DNA from: JAGNHS01 sp964609695
Lineage (GTDB): Bacteria; Bdellovibrionota; UBA2428
NCBI GenBank assembly: GCA_964609695.1
Contig: CAZSSP010000001.1
Coordinates: 248,001-312,000, forward strand
DNA length: 64,000 nucleotides
Direction of reading: 5' to 3'
The stretch's first letter is position 1, and each line of letters starts with the position of its first letter. Under the pieces are notes generated by a model, which was not told the DNA's origin, searched no databases, and saw nothing but the letters and a program-made list of their open reading frames with translations. Both the position numbers and the translations under genes were made by a program. Positions 41,791 through 50,082 of this stretch are shown here, in pieces.

Positions 41791-44015
41791 GTTAAAGTCC
41801 TTTTAAGAAAAATCGAATAAATGCCAAGAAGCAAAAAACCAAACAGCAACATAAGTAAAGACTTTTTCAACCAAAGAGGTTCATAAAAATATTCGATTTC
41901 ATAATTTCTTTTTTCAGATAATTTTAAAGCTTTAAAATTCAAATTAGCAGCTAAGATGGGAAGCTTTTGGCCACTTATTTTGTCGTGCGCATACCATCCG
42001 GGAAAATAGGTATCACTAAGAACTAAATAAGCAGGGCCAGAAATGCTCTCGAAACGAATATAGTTTCCCTTATCTTCGAGAATTTTTACATTTTGAAACG
42101 AATTCAATTGGTACGACGAACAAAACGAATCAGGTACTTCAAGGATTAAGTCGCCAAACTTAAACGACCCGCTCTTAAAAATTTCTTGAGCTTTTTTTAA
42201 ATTTTCTACAGCCGTGCAGCTGGACGCTAAATAAGCTCTCGAATGATTAAGATCTTTATTAATTTTTTGATTTTTCGAATCCCAGAAAAATGAAGTCGCC
42301 TGCAGTGGATTTGAATAAGAAAATTTAGACTTTTCCAAGGGCAAATAACCTTCCCATGGAACCTCAAAAAGCGTGTTACGAAAAATTTGCTGACGTTCAG
42401 TCAGAATAGCCGTCGCCCCCACATCGGCCGTAGCCAATCCTGAATCAGCATAGACACCATTGGCTTCTTGAATTCTAAAATTTATTTTTTCTTCAGGTGA
42501 AATCTGTTGAGATAATTCAGGAGAGCTGATTTCACCCATTAAATTTGCTTTATAAAATGGATCTTTCGTACTTATAAAACCTGAAGGTTGAGTGAATAAA
42601 AATTCAAGCATAAATGCCGCTATTAAAAGAAAAATGCCCTTGGGTTTTGAATAAAACAAACGCCCTTTAATCAAATATGAGAGCAATACAGAAAGGGGAA
42701 ATATGAGTAGAGCAAAACGCAAAGGGTTTATTTCACACGCTTCACGGCGCGCATAAAAGATGGCTCCAATGATTAATAAGACAACGATCCCCAATGAAGC
42801 ATACAAAATATTGGAATGAAGTTTTTTTTCAATCCAAAAAGCTAAGCCTCTTGCCGAAAAATATGAAAATGGAAGAATGAAAAAGCAAAAACCATAAATG
42901 GTGAAGTGTGTACGATCCAATATGGGTAAGGAGCCCATAAACTTGTTGAAGATTGGAAAAATTGGAAAATACTTTAATGCTGCAAAAGCAAAAACTAAAA
43001 GCATGATTTTATCCCAATGATTTAAAAGACGATTACGTATTAAAACAATCATCGCAGAAACAAAGAAAAAAATGGGCAATATTCTAAAAACATGGATAAT
43101 TTCAAAGGGAGCTAAACCATTAGCAAAACGAAAAATCATACCCAGAAAAAGAATTGGACTTTTAACTTGGTAAAGACCTATATCCTTTCGGAAACTGACA
43201 GCTGTTTGCTTCAAAGTTTCTAGAAGAGAAAAAACTTGTGAGGAACCCAAACAAAGCCCCACAACATGAGCCATTAAATACGTTAGAAAAATCCATTTAA
43301 AATTCTTCTTCAAAGTTTTATTAAATGTTCCATCGGCCACGACAATGAGTGTGACCAGCAAACCCATCAAAACCGAATTGGATGGGAAACCTGCCATAAT
43401 GAGACAGTAAACAGAAAAACTTAATCCTAAAAAAGTTTTTATAGACTGAGCCTTTTGCTTAAGTTGGTCTAGAAAAATCCAATAAAACAGCCCCGCTATA
43501 AAAGCGTTGTGCCATGGATGATTCATGTATCTTAAAACATACATTCCAAAGCAGAAATTAAAGACAAAGAATAAGGATGTATAAAAATTAAATCCCAAAA
43601 TTCTTCTCGCAATGTAAATCCCAAAAGTTGAAGCTAAAAGAAGCTTCGCGATTACAAAAAAATTCCAAAATAAGCTGATGGGTAAGAATAAAAATAGCCA
43701 GGTTAACGGAAATAATGGAGCAGCTTGAATTTCATTAGCCAGAAGGGGCATTCCCATGGCGCGCAAATTATTCCATAAAATTTGACCATTGTGAAAAAGT
43801 TGAAATTTGAATGATTTCAAACCAGGAATAAAGACCATGTGAGAAACGACGGTATCACTCAAAGCCCATGAATGAGGCGCCATCATGGGACTTTTCAGTC
43901 CCAGAAAGAAATAAGGAAAAAAGACAAAACAAAGGAGTAGCGAAGTCAAAAAATATCCCGACCAGCTATCCGAATGGAGCTTTTTTAAAAGAGCTTTCAT
44001 AAATTCTTTTTTCAC
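41787..44015 (-). CDS. YfhO-family membrane protein (GT-C fold)
   Basis: 742-residue membrane protein with a dozen or more hydrophobic helices in the first two thirds and a periplasmic beta domain at the end that includes LVLSDTYFPGWYAHDK, the recognisable YfhO sequence. YfhO proteins are needed for sugar modification of wall teichoic or lipoteichoic acids in Gram-positives; in Gram-negatives the role is open. Sequence downstream overlaps GT39 by four bases, so the two are made together. The GT2 gene at 44065 is divergent, 49 bases away, and could supply the lipid-linked donor sugar. Confidence 0.85.
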   Translation of the reverse strand: MKKEFMKALLKKLHSDSWSGYFLTSLLLCFVFFPYFFLGLKSPMMAPHSWALSDTVVSHMVFIPGLKSFKFQLFHNGQILWNNLRAMGMPLLANEIQAAPLFPLTWLFLFLPISLFWNFFVIAKLLLASTFGIYIARRILGFNFYTSLFFVFNFCFGMYVLRYMNHPWHNAFIAGLFYWIFLDQLKQKAQSIKTFLGLSFSVYCLIMAGFPSNSVLMGLLVTLIVVADGTFNKTLKKNFKWIFLTYLMAHVVGLCLGSSQVFSLLETLKQTAVSFRKDIGLYQVKSPILFLGMIFRFANGLAPFEIIHVFRILPIFFFVSAMIVLIRNRLLNHWDKIMLLVFAFAALKYFPIFPIFNKFMGSLPILDRTHFTIYGFCFFILPFSYFSARGLAFWIEKKLHSNILYASLGIVVLLIIGAIFYARREACEINPLRFALLIFPLSVLLSYLIKGRLFYSKPKGIFLLIAAFMLEFLFTQPSGFISTKDPFYKANLMGEISSPELSQQISPEEKINFRIQEANGVYADSGLATADVGATAILTERQQIFRNTLFEVPWEGYLPLEKSKFSYSNPLQATSFFWDSKNQKINKDLNHSRAYLASSCTAVENLKKAQEIFKSGSFKFGDLILEVPDSFCSSYQLNSFQNVKILEDKGNYIRFESISGPAYLVLSDTYFPGWYAHDKISGQKLPILAANLNFKALKLSEKRNYEIEYFYEPLWLKKSLLMLLFGFLLLGIYSIFLKRTLT

Positions 44016-44064
44016 TTTAAGATTGCAAAGACTTAGGTCAAGCCACTAAAAAGCTTTTAGCAAC

Positions 44065-44820
44065 ATGGCCCAAACCACACTCTCCATTATTATTCCTATT
44101 TATAACGAGGCCGCAACCGTCAAACAACTCTTAGAACAGGTTTATACCGTAAAACTAAGCAATGGCATCAAAAAAGAGATGGTTCTTGTTGTGAGCCCTT
44201 CAAATGACCAGTCCGAGCAACGCGTGAAGGAATTCATAAAAGAAAGTGGCGACACCGATAACGATATTAAAGTGATCTTTCAGTCAAAAGCCAAAGGTAA
44301 AGGCAATGCTGTTCGCGAAGGATTAAGTGAATCCACAGGAGACATACTCCTCATTCAAGATGCCGACCTCGAATACGACGTCAACGATTACAACGAACTT
44401 CTAGCTCCTATTTTAAATGGTAAAACTGATTTTGTTTTGGGGAGCCGACATCTCTCAGCTGGCAATTGGAAAATTAGAAATTTTTCTGGGCAACCCATAA
44501 GTGCACTGATCTTAAATATGGGTGGCTTTTTCTTTCATTTATTTTTCAATGTCATTTATGGACAAAGACTGAGCGACCCCACAACTATGTATAAAATTTT
44601 TCGCCGTAAATATCTTAGCGAGTTCAAACTTTACTCAGATCGCTTTGATTTTGATTTTGAACTTTTAGCAAAACTTCTAAGGGCTGGGGCTAAGCCTCTC
44701 GAGATACCTGTTTCATATAGCTCTAGAGATTTTACAGAAGGTAAGAAAATTCGACCCTTTAAAGACCCCATGAGTTGGGTCATTGCCATTTTAAAATTCC
44801 GCTTCTCTAAACTTAAATAA
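44065..44820 (+). CDS. GT2 family glycosyltransferase (polyprenyl-phosphate sugar synthase type)
   Basis: 251-residue cytoplasmic or membrane-associated GT-A enzyme. It has LSIIIPIYNEAATV, GKGNAVREGL, LIQDADLEYDVNDY with the DxD-like motif, and LGSRHLS, as in DPM1-type synthases that make polyprenyl-phosphate mannose or glucose. No C-terminal membrane helices are visible beyond one hydrophobic stretch (ALILNMGGFFFHLFFNVI). Such donors are used by GT-C enzymes like the GT39, GT87 and YfhO proteins encoded nearby. A long inverted repeat begins four bases after its stop. Confidence 0.9.
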   Translation: MAQTTLSIIIPIYNEAATVKQLLEQVYTVKLSNGIKKEMVLVVSPSNDQSEQRVKEFIKESGDTDNDIKVIFQSKAKGKGNAVREGLSESTGDILLIQDADLEYDVNDYNELLAPILNGKTDFVLGSRHLSAGNWKIRNFSGQPISALILNMGGFFFHLFFNVIYGQRLSDPTTMYKIFRRKYLSEFKLYSDRFDFDFELLAKLLRAGAKPLEIPVSYSSRDFTEGKKIRPFKDPMSWVIAILKFRFSKLK

Positions 44821-44824
44821 TTCT

Positions 44825-45012
44825 ATTGTGCGCTAAGAAACGGGCCTGGAAATCTATCATTACCTTTAAATTCAATGACTAGAGCGGCTTGGGCGACCCC
44901 TGAAGCTCGAGGCCTTGACTCATCGCTCACCCCAAGATGCTCTAGTCATTGAATTTAAAGGTACTTATAAATTTTGGTAGAAATAATCCAGGCCCGTTTC
45001 TTAGCGCACAAT
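44825..45012. repeat. Nested long inverted-repeat element, copy 1
   Basis: The outer arms at 44825-44850 and 44987-45012 are perfect reverse complements over 26 bases (inner end AACGGGCCTGGA). Inside them a second pair, 44861-44884 and 44940-44963, is perfect over 24 bases. The arms share a 23-base core with those of the element at 57379-57599, differing at one position. Folded RNA or cruciform DNA would make a long double stem. No transposase is present. Origin may be a MITE-like element or a repeated 3' structure; it lies right after the GT2 stop codon. Confidence 0.85.
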
Positions 45013-45078
45013 CAAACTAAAAAGCTTATTAGATTATATAAAAAATGCTTAACTTATTGTTTTTAATATCCATTAAAA

Positions 45079-45107
45079 TTGACCTATAAAGAAGCTCCAG
45101 ATATATA
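45079..45107 (+). promoter_or_regulatory. Sigma70-like promoter abutting the start of the exported ATPase gene
   Basis: TTGACC at 45079 and TATATA at 45102 are exactly 17 bases apart. Only six bases separate the -10 from the GTG at 45114, so transcription would begin at or next to the start codon, giving a leaderless mRNA. No Shine-Dalgarno sequence precedes the GTG. Confidence 0.6.
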
Positions 45108-45113
45108 CACGCT

Positions 45114-45926
45114 GTGTTAAAAATCAAAATACACAAGCTACTATTAGCAATTACAATAACCCTATCCTCAATTTTACCCACTCTTTCTTGCGAAAAGTCT
45201 CTCTTAAACGACGACACCCTGAAAGCTCAATTATTCCTCAGCCCTGAACAATCTGAGGGTCTTTTAAGTACTTTTCCCAGCTCTGAAATAATAAGCAATG
45301 ATGAAAGCCAAGGCTTAGTCGTCAATATAAAAAATTTGAATGAAGACCAAAGAAATACACTCAAAAACGATCTGGATTTTTTAAAGGCCAACCCAGAGCT
45401 TCCCCTTGAGAATATTTTTTGCACGCTCGAAAACTACGCCCCTCAAAATGAAAGTCAAAAGACTGCTCTTGAAGCCGCTAAAAGACTCATTGAGGTGAAG
45501 CCCAAGCAAGGCGCTGGACTCTATCTAGAGGGCAGCATGGGACTCGGAAAAACTCACTTAGCAGTAGCCGTAGCCAAAGAATTTTTTCGAAGAGGTTTAC
45601 GCGTTCTCTATTTAAATTCAAATCAATCTAACATTGGCGCCTTCGATAAAGACACTAGCTGGTTAAACCAATACGATGTTTTCATCTTGGATGATTTTAA
45701 CGAAGGATACCATCCTTACACACGAAATCCCTTCACAAAAATTGTTTACAAAGTTCACTCTAAGGGCGGAAAACTTTTTGTTACCACCAATTCGACTTAT
45801 GAGAAATTTATTGAAGAAGCCATTGAGAGCAAAGATCGAGGTCGCTATCGAGATCGAACTAAATCTATGTTCAAAATATTACGCCTCGACGGAGAGAGTT
45901 TTCGCAAAGACGCTGGCTGGATGTGA
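45114..45926 (+). CDS. IstB/DnaC-like AAA+ ATPase with an N-terminal export signal
   Basis: 270 residues from a GTG start. Residues 1-26 look like a signal peptide (MLKIKIHKLLLAITITLSS then ILPTLSC), with an imperfect lipobox before Cys26. After a non-conserved stretch comes a P-loop ATPase of the DnaC/IstB kind: Walker A GSMGLGKTH at 140-148, VLYLNSN, Walker B VFILDDF at 189-195, and LFVTTNS like sensor 1. The next in-frame ATG is at about residue 142, inside the Walker A motif, so the hydrophobic start cannot be removed by choosing another ATG. Such ATPases normally load helicases or serve transposases in the cytoplasm; an exported one is unusual. Confidence 0.7.
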   Translation: MLKIKIHKLLLAITITLSSILPTLSCEKSLLNDDTLKAQLFLSPEQSEGLLSTFPSSEIISNDESQGLVVNIKNLNEDQRNTLKNDLDFLKANPELPLENIFCTLENYAPQNESQKTALEAAKRLIEVKPKQGAGLYLEGSMGLGKTHLAVAVAKEFFRRGLRVLYLNSNQSNIGAFDKDTSWLNQYDVFILDDFNEGYHPYTRNPFTKIVYKVHSKGGKLFVTTNSTYEKFIEEAIESKDRGRYRDRTKSMFKILRLDGESFRKDAGWM

Positions 45927-45994
45927 GTCCACAAAATTTTGACACTCGTTATTTTTCATAGAAGAAATTCCGATACGATCTATTGGAGTTTTAA

Positions 45995-47416
45995 TTGAAA
46001 TCTAGTTTTAAAAACTTTCTAAGTGGATTTATTCTTATATTTTCACTGTTCGCGTTTTGCGAAAACTCAGATGAAATTTGGGCTCGAAACTATTTAATGC
46101 AATTTCCAAAAATTAGAATTCTAATCGAAGGAGCTGCGGGCCACGGACACACAGCCACCAACATCACAGTATTAAAAAAAATTCGTCAATTAGGATACAC
46201 TGGACAAATACAAATTATCGCTGAAGGCGAAACAAAATCTTTTTTAAAAAAAATGATCCCTCAATTAGCAGATTATACGTCCAACACAATGAGGATAAAT
46301 TTCAACGACGCCATACTAAGCATGAATGATGAAATTAGATTTATAAACTCTATTCACGAGCTTCCACCTGACATTGAAAAAGTTGATTTCACTATTATGG
46401 GCGCCTCCGATTACGTAGGAAAAAGAAATTGGACTGCTCCAGACCTTAAAACCGAAGGTCTACTCGTTGTTAATCCACCAGGCTGGGATAATGCCCTAGT
46501 ACAATACGAAGGCCACACAAAAATTCTCAATGCTTCAAAAAATTGGCCACTCACGATTCCATTAGAAGATGTAAATAATCCAGAAGAGTTCTTAAAATCA
46601 AAATTACAAACTCCAGAATTAGCCAGTAAAATTGATGGACTGCTCACGCTTGTTGACCCTAACAACAAATTTGAAACCTTGATGTCGTATAACAACGTAG
46701 GCAATCAATATCATTTTCAAGATATTATCGAAGGTTACAGACAAGCCGTAGCCAAAGAGCCCAAAAAATTTAAGGGACCACTCGTGATTGGATTACTTTC
46801 TGAGAGCATCGACCACTTCGGTTATTTCAAAGCCATGACCAATTACTTACCTAAAGCCTCACCCCCTACAAAAATCGACGCTTTCTCCATAAGTGATGGC
46901 AAACTCAAAACAGCGTTAGCTTCAATGGATAAAAATGATGTGATTTTTGTAAGCATTGGACCGCTTCCCCAGGAAGCCTTCAGATGGGTGCTTGGGCAAG
47001 GAAGCCTTCCTGCTTTGGTTACAGGCGCCAACTCCACAAACGATCTCCGCGCTATGGGTAAGGCCTATTTTTCAACTTCAATTATTGGACATAGATGGCC
47101 CTCAAAGGTTTCACTAGCATCGAGATATAGAATATTCACATTAAAAAATTGGGACAACATTTCTGGAATAGGACAATCTTCTGCTAGAAAATTTTTTCTG
47201 GCCACTCGAGATCCAAATTCATCCTTAAATAAAGATTACGCTCGAGAAGCTGAGCAATTCAAAGCTGAAAACGATCGTTTTATCCGTACACTTAGAGCTT
47301 TCGATAAACAAAAAAAAGAAATAGAAACTAAGAAGCTTAAAGCTTCTAAATTTCGGCCCATAGGCTCGATTAAAGGTATATGCGAACGATTGCTATACTT
47401 ACTGATCCAGCATTAA
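45995..47416 (+). CDS. Exported protein with GT-B-like glycosyltransferase features
   Basis: 473 residues from a TTG start preceded by GGAG. A signal peptide is clear (MKSSFKNFLSGFILIFSLFAF). The mature N-terminus reads IRILIEGAAGHGHTATNITVLKKIRQLGY, similar to the G-x-G-H nucleotide-sugar side of GT-B enzymes such as MurG, with alternating strands and helices through the rest (VIFVSIGPLP, PALVTGANS). No certain family. Nucleotide sugars are not expected in the periplasm, so if it is an enzyme it may act in another cell. It follows the exported ATPase by 68 bases and may share its transcript. Confidence 0.6.
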   Translation: MKSSFKNFLSGFILIFSLFAFCENSDEIWARNYLMQFPKIRILIEGAAGHGHTATNITVLKKIRQLGYTGQIQIIAEGETKSFLKKMIPQLADYTSNTMRINFNDAILSMNDEIRFINSIHELPPDIEKVDFTIMGASDYVGKRNWTAPDLKTEGLLVVNPPGWDNALVQYEGHTKILNASKNWPLTIPLEDVNNPEEFLKSKLQTPELASKIDGLLTLVDPNNKFETLMSYNNVGNQYHFQDIIEGYRQAVAKEPKKFKGPLVIGLLSESIDHFGYFKAMTNYLPKASPPTKIDAFSISDGKLKTALASMDKNDVIFVSIGPLPQEAFRWVLGQGSLPALVTGANSTNDLRAMGKAYFSTSIIGHRWPSKVSLASRYRIFTLKNWDNISGIGQSSARKFFLATRDPNSSLNKDYAREAEQFKAENDRFIRTLRAFDKQKKEIETKKLKASKFRPIGSIKGICERLLYLLIQH

Positions 47417-48450
47417 AACTTCAAATGATCCAAATTAACTTCATCGGCAATAATAGGCATCGAAAAATGTTTAGTCACAATGTCTCTAACAGCCGCATGT
47501 GCAGAATTAAAACCACTAATAATACTACCGCCGCCCTTACCCTTACCCAACAAATCACCTGTTAAATACAAACCAGGAACAGAGGACTCGCATGTTTCTT
47601 GATTCACTTCAGCTTCGCCTGCATCGCTCACCTTAACTGAAATATTTTTTAAAAAATTGACAGGCGTAACCCCTCCAAGGGCATACAAAACGGCATCGAA
47701 GTTTTTAGTACCAATATTTGGATCCGAAAATACAACTTTTGCCTTAGAGTTTTCATCTTCAATCCCATTAATTTGCGAACCCAAAAGCACTTCAATTTTT
47801 TTGTCTCTAATAAGATTTTCTACAATCTTCTTATTGGAATCATTCATTTTTGCAATCACAGTCTGACGATAACTCCACGTCACTTTAGATTGGGCATGAA
47901 GCATATCGAGATATTCTCCAGCACTATCACCCCCACCCACCACCAAAACATTAAGCCCTTTTAGATCCCTAGAATTAATATCAAAAAGAATCGTTTTATT
48001 GTTTTTAAGTGAATTTGGAATTTTAGAATAATAATCGGGAGTGCGTGGGCGTCCCATTTTTCCTATAGCAATAACAACCGTGCGAGCATCAAAATCTCCA
48101 GTACTACTTTTAACAATAAAGCCCTCGCTAGCTTTTCTCTCAATGGCCCAAACTTCACAGTTATAGGAAATATCTACACCATTAGAGGCTATGGCATGAT
48201 CCATAAAAGACAGAAAGCTTTCTCGATTACCGTCCCTTAAGCACATCACCCCAAAACATATGGGTTCAAGACCCGCGTATTGAGCATCAACACGTTTGCC
48301 TTCTTTATAAAAGGTTCTGATCATACTTGAGTGAGAGGCGCCTTTTTCGAGAATTTTAATTTTACTAAGACCCTGCCTTTTGGCTTCTATGGCCGCCGCA
48401 ATTCCAGAAGGACCCGCACCGACAATTAATAGCTCAACAAATTCACTCAT
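47413..48450 (-). CDS. FAD/NAD(P)-dependent oxidoreductase (YpdA/thioredoxin-reductase-like)
   Basis: About 345 residues from the ATG at 48450 (MSEFVELLIVGAGPSG), which has a GAGG just upstream; the frame is open to 48594 but the extra part overlaps bolA. FAD-binding GAGPSGIAAAIEA, a middle VVVIAIGKMGRP, NAD(P)-binding VLVVGGGDSAGEY and the second FAD motif PGLYLTGDLLG are present. The CxxC of thioredoxin reductases is missing, as in YpdA-like and ferredoxin-reductase-like proteins. Convergent overlap of four bases with the preceding gene. Redox partner unknown. Confidence 0.8.
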   Translation of the reverse strand: MSEFVELLIVGAGPSGIAAAIEAKRQGLSKIKILEKGASHSSMIRTFYKEGKRVDAQYAGLEPICFGVMCLRDGNRESFLSFMDHAIASNGVDISYNCEVWAIERKASEGFIVKSSTGDFDARTVVIAIGKMGRPRTPDYYSKIPNSLKNNKTILFDINSRDLKGLNVLVVGGGDSAGEYLDMLHAQSKVTWSYRQTVIAKMNDSNKKIVENLIRDKKIEVLLGSQINGIEDENSKAKVVFSDPNIGTKNFDAVLYALGGVTPVNFLKNISVKVSDAGEAEVNQETCESSVPGLYLTGDLLGKGKGGGSIISGFNSAHAAVRDIVTKHFSMPIIADEVNLDHLKF

Positions 48451-48514
48451 AGGCCTCATAGGATAGAAAATATTTCTTGGGTTGACCACCCCCGAAATGC
48501 TATAGCTAGAAGCC

Positions 48515-48745
48515 ATGGACCCCAATTTATTAAAAGAAACAATCGAAAGCCATTTAAGTGGATCTTCTGTGGAAATTAAAGACTTTACCGGCACTGGCGA
48601 TCATTTTGAAGCTACTGTTATCTGCCCAGCCTTTGAAGGGAAAAGCCGTATTCAACAACACCAAATGGTCATGAATTGCTTGGGGGAATTCTTCAAAGGA
48701 CCCTTGCATGCCTTCACCCTTAAGACTTATGTTAGGCCCCAATGA
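48515..48745 (+). CDS. bolA: BolA family protein
   Basis: 76-residue BolA/IbaG-type protein that pairs with monothiol glutaredoxins in Fe-S handling. It has DHFEATVICPAFEGKSRIQQHQMV with the conserved His region and LHAFTLKTY at the end. The stop overlaps the grxD start in an ATGA, so both are made together, consistent with the known BolA-Grx4 complex. Confidence 0.93.
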   Translation: MDPNLLKETIESHLSGSSVEIKDFTGTGDHFEATVICPAFEGKSRIQQHQMVMNCLGEFFKGPLHAFTLKTYVRPQ

Positions 48746-49083
48746 CACACGAAGAAGCCAAGCAACTCATTCAAAATACAATCTCAAGTAATGATATTGC
48801 TCTTTTCATGAAGGGCACCGCAGACATGCCCATGTGTGGATTCTCTGGAAGAGTTGTCCAAATATTAAATCACTTTGGAGTGCAATTTAAAGGCGTGAAC
48901 ATTTTAGAAGATGACATGCTTAGACAAACTGTAAAAGATTTTTCAAATTGGCCAACACTTCCCCAGCTTTATATTAAAGGTGAATTTGTAGGCGGTTGCG
49001 ACATCGTTACCGAAATGGCTCAAACTGGCGAGCTAGAAACTCTATTAAAAGAAAAACAAATTAAAGTTTCAAAAAATTCTTAA
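48742..49083 (+). CDS. grxD: Monothiol glutaredoxin (Grx4/GrxD)
   Basis: 113-residue Fe-S-binding glutaredoxin with CGFS in FMKGTADMPMCGFSGRVVQIL, SNWPTLPQLYIKGEFVGGCDIV and the Grx-typical terminal helix. It transfers 2Fe-2S clusters together with BolA. Translationally coupled to bolA. The 416-base gap that follows holds a candidate structured RNA. Confidence 0.96.
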   Translation: MTHEEAKQLIQNTISSNDIALFMKGTADMPMCGFSGRVVQILNHFGVQFKGVNILEDDMLRQTVKDFSNWPTLPQLYIKGEFVGGCDIVTEMAQTGELETLLKEKQIKVSKNS

Positions 49084-49237
49084 TTTTTATTTTCTTATTC
49101 GCTAATTCAAATTCTCCAGCTAACGCAGCGAAGTAGATAAGAAAAGTATAAAGAGTTTTTAAGTATTGCATTTCAAAGCGAAGAAGTAGTAGTTAAATCT
49201 AAGGGGCGGGGGAAACTAAAAAAATTCCCGCAAAATT

Positions 49238-49243
49238 TATAAT
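49238..49243 (+). promoter_or_regulatory. Possible -10 element for the structured RNA
   Basis: A perfect TATAAT box with no matching -35 sequence at the usual distance. It would start a transcript near 49250, just ahead of the hairpin series. A hairpin (GCGGG..AA/TTCCCGC) lies just upstream and could end transcription of grxD or bind a regulator. Confidence 0.35.
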
Positions 49244-49249
49244 AAACAG

Positions 49250-49438
49250 AGCGAGATCTCTTCGGAGTCTTAGCACTGTTGGCAAGTTTAAACCTCGAGC
49301 TTAGGTAGGTAGGGGCTTCGAGGATTTAAAGAAACGTGTTGAATAAACACGTTCCGTCTTGTCTCCGGGGTGGTTTGTCAATTAAAGGCTCCCTTTCTTT
49401 TAATGAAGCCACCTCGGAGCAAGCGTATATTTTTATTT
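49250..49438 (+). ncRNA. Candidate structured RNA with three consecutive hairpins
   Basis: Three hairpins follow one another: 49287-49330 (TTTAAACCTCGAGC with GCTTCGAGGATTTAAA, two single-base bulges, loop containing TAGGTAGGTAGG); 49333-49353 (AACGTGTT/AACACGTT, perfect eight pairs); and 49358-49423 (CTTGTCTCCGGGGTGG with CCACCTCGGAGCAAG, plus an inner ATTAAA/TTTAAT stem). A T-rich run at about 49426-49438 follows the last one, as for an intrinsic terminator. No long frame is present. I could not match it to 6S, SRP, RNase P or tmRNA. The remaining bases of the gap (49084-49237 and 49439-49500) show nothing further except A/T-rich sequence. Confidence 0.45.
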
Positions 49439-49500
49439 AATCATTTTTTTTAATTAACCTGAATAAGTATTTTTATCTGGTAAAATTTTTCATTAACAAG

Positions 49501-50082
49501 ATGAGAGTTTTAACGACTTTGCTATTCCTGGCTTTCTGTTTAAATTCTGAGGCTTATTCACGAAAAGCTAATATCACATTGGCGCCCGGGGGAATTGGAA
49601 TTCACGCGCTCAAGCCTAGCCCTCAAGAAACCATAGACCTCATGCCTCGAAAAATAGACAAAAATGGATTCCTTGTGGAAACTCCGGGCTTTGTATTTTC
49701 CTACAGATATCTCGACACTCAATATGGAGCCATGCTGCTTCAAGATAGCTTTGGCCATCCCGCAGTGGGATTAGCCGCAGGCATGACCTGGGCTGGATCT
49801 CCAAATTTCATCTATGGTTTCGTCGGAGGCGTCTACGTTCGAGAGTCCGTTGAGAAATGCCAAACTCTTCCCACCGGAAGAAGAATTTGTATTACAAAAT
49901 CTAAAGACATTCCCCTTAAATTCCATACCGGAAGTGGGGACTCTAAAAAAGACATTGCGCCCATACTAGCTTTGACCGCCAACTATTTCATACCAATTAC
50001 AAGAAATTTCCAAATTGATATTGGTCTGATTTCTGCTTTCTACATTTCTCTTTTATCAGTGGGATTTAGATTTCCCATATAA
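49501..50082 (+). CDS. Predicted outer-membrane or periplasmic beta-rich protein
   Basis: 193 residues with a signal peptide (MRVLTTLLFLAFCLNSEAYS). The rest is Gly- and aromatic-rich with strand-like segments (GFVFSYRYLDTQYGAMLLQ, AAGMTWAGSPNFIYGFVGGVYV) and ends ISLLSVGFRFPI, compatible with a small barrel. No family is recognised. The end overlaps the YyaL gene by 43 bases on the other strand. Confidence 0.65.
   Translation: MRVLTTLLFLAFCLNSEAYSRKANITLAPGGIGIHALKPSPQETIDLMPRKIDKNGFLVETPGFVFSYRYLDTQYGAMLLQDSFGHPAVGLAAGMTWAGSPNFIYGFVGGVYVRESVEKCQTLPTGRRICITKSKDIPLKFHTGSGDSKKDIAPILALTANYFIPITRNFQIDIGLISAFYISLLSVGFRFPI

Noticed and set aside
44825..45012. Insertion sequence
   Set aside because: The inverted repeats enclose no transposase frame and are too close together; the neighbouring IstB-like ATPase carries a signal peptide and has no istA partner, so it is not a transposition helper of a local element.
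49280..49330. Cyclic-di-GMP (GEMM) riboswitch
   Set aside because: The GGCAAG and AGGTAGGTAGGGG sequences recall GEMM pieces, but the ACGCAAAG segment and the two-helix tetraloop-receptor layout are missing, and the TAGGTAGG lies in a hairpin loop, so the resemblance is superficial.
49250..49438. 6S, SRP, RNase P or tmRNA
   Set aside because: There is no long rod with central bubble, no SRP domain IV sequence, no conserved RNase P core and no tag-encoding frame.
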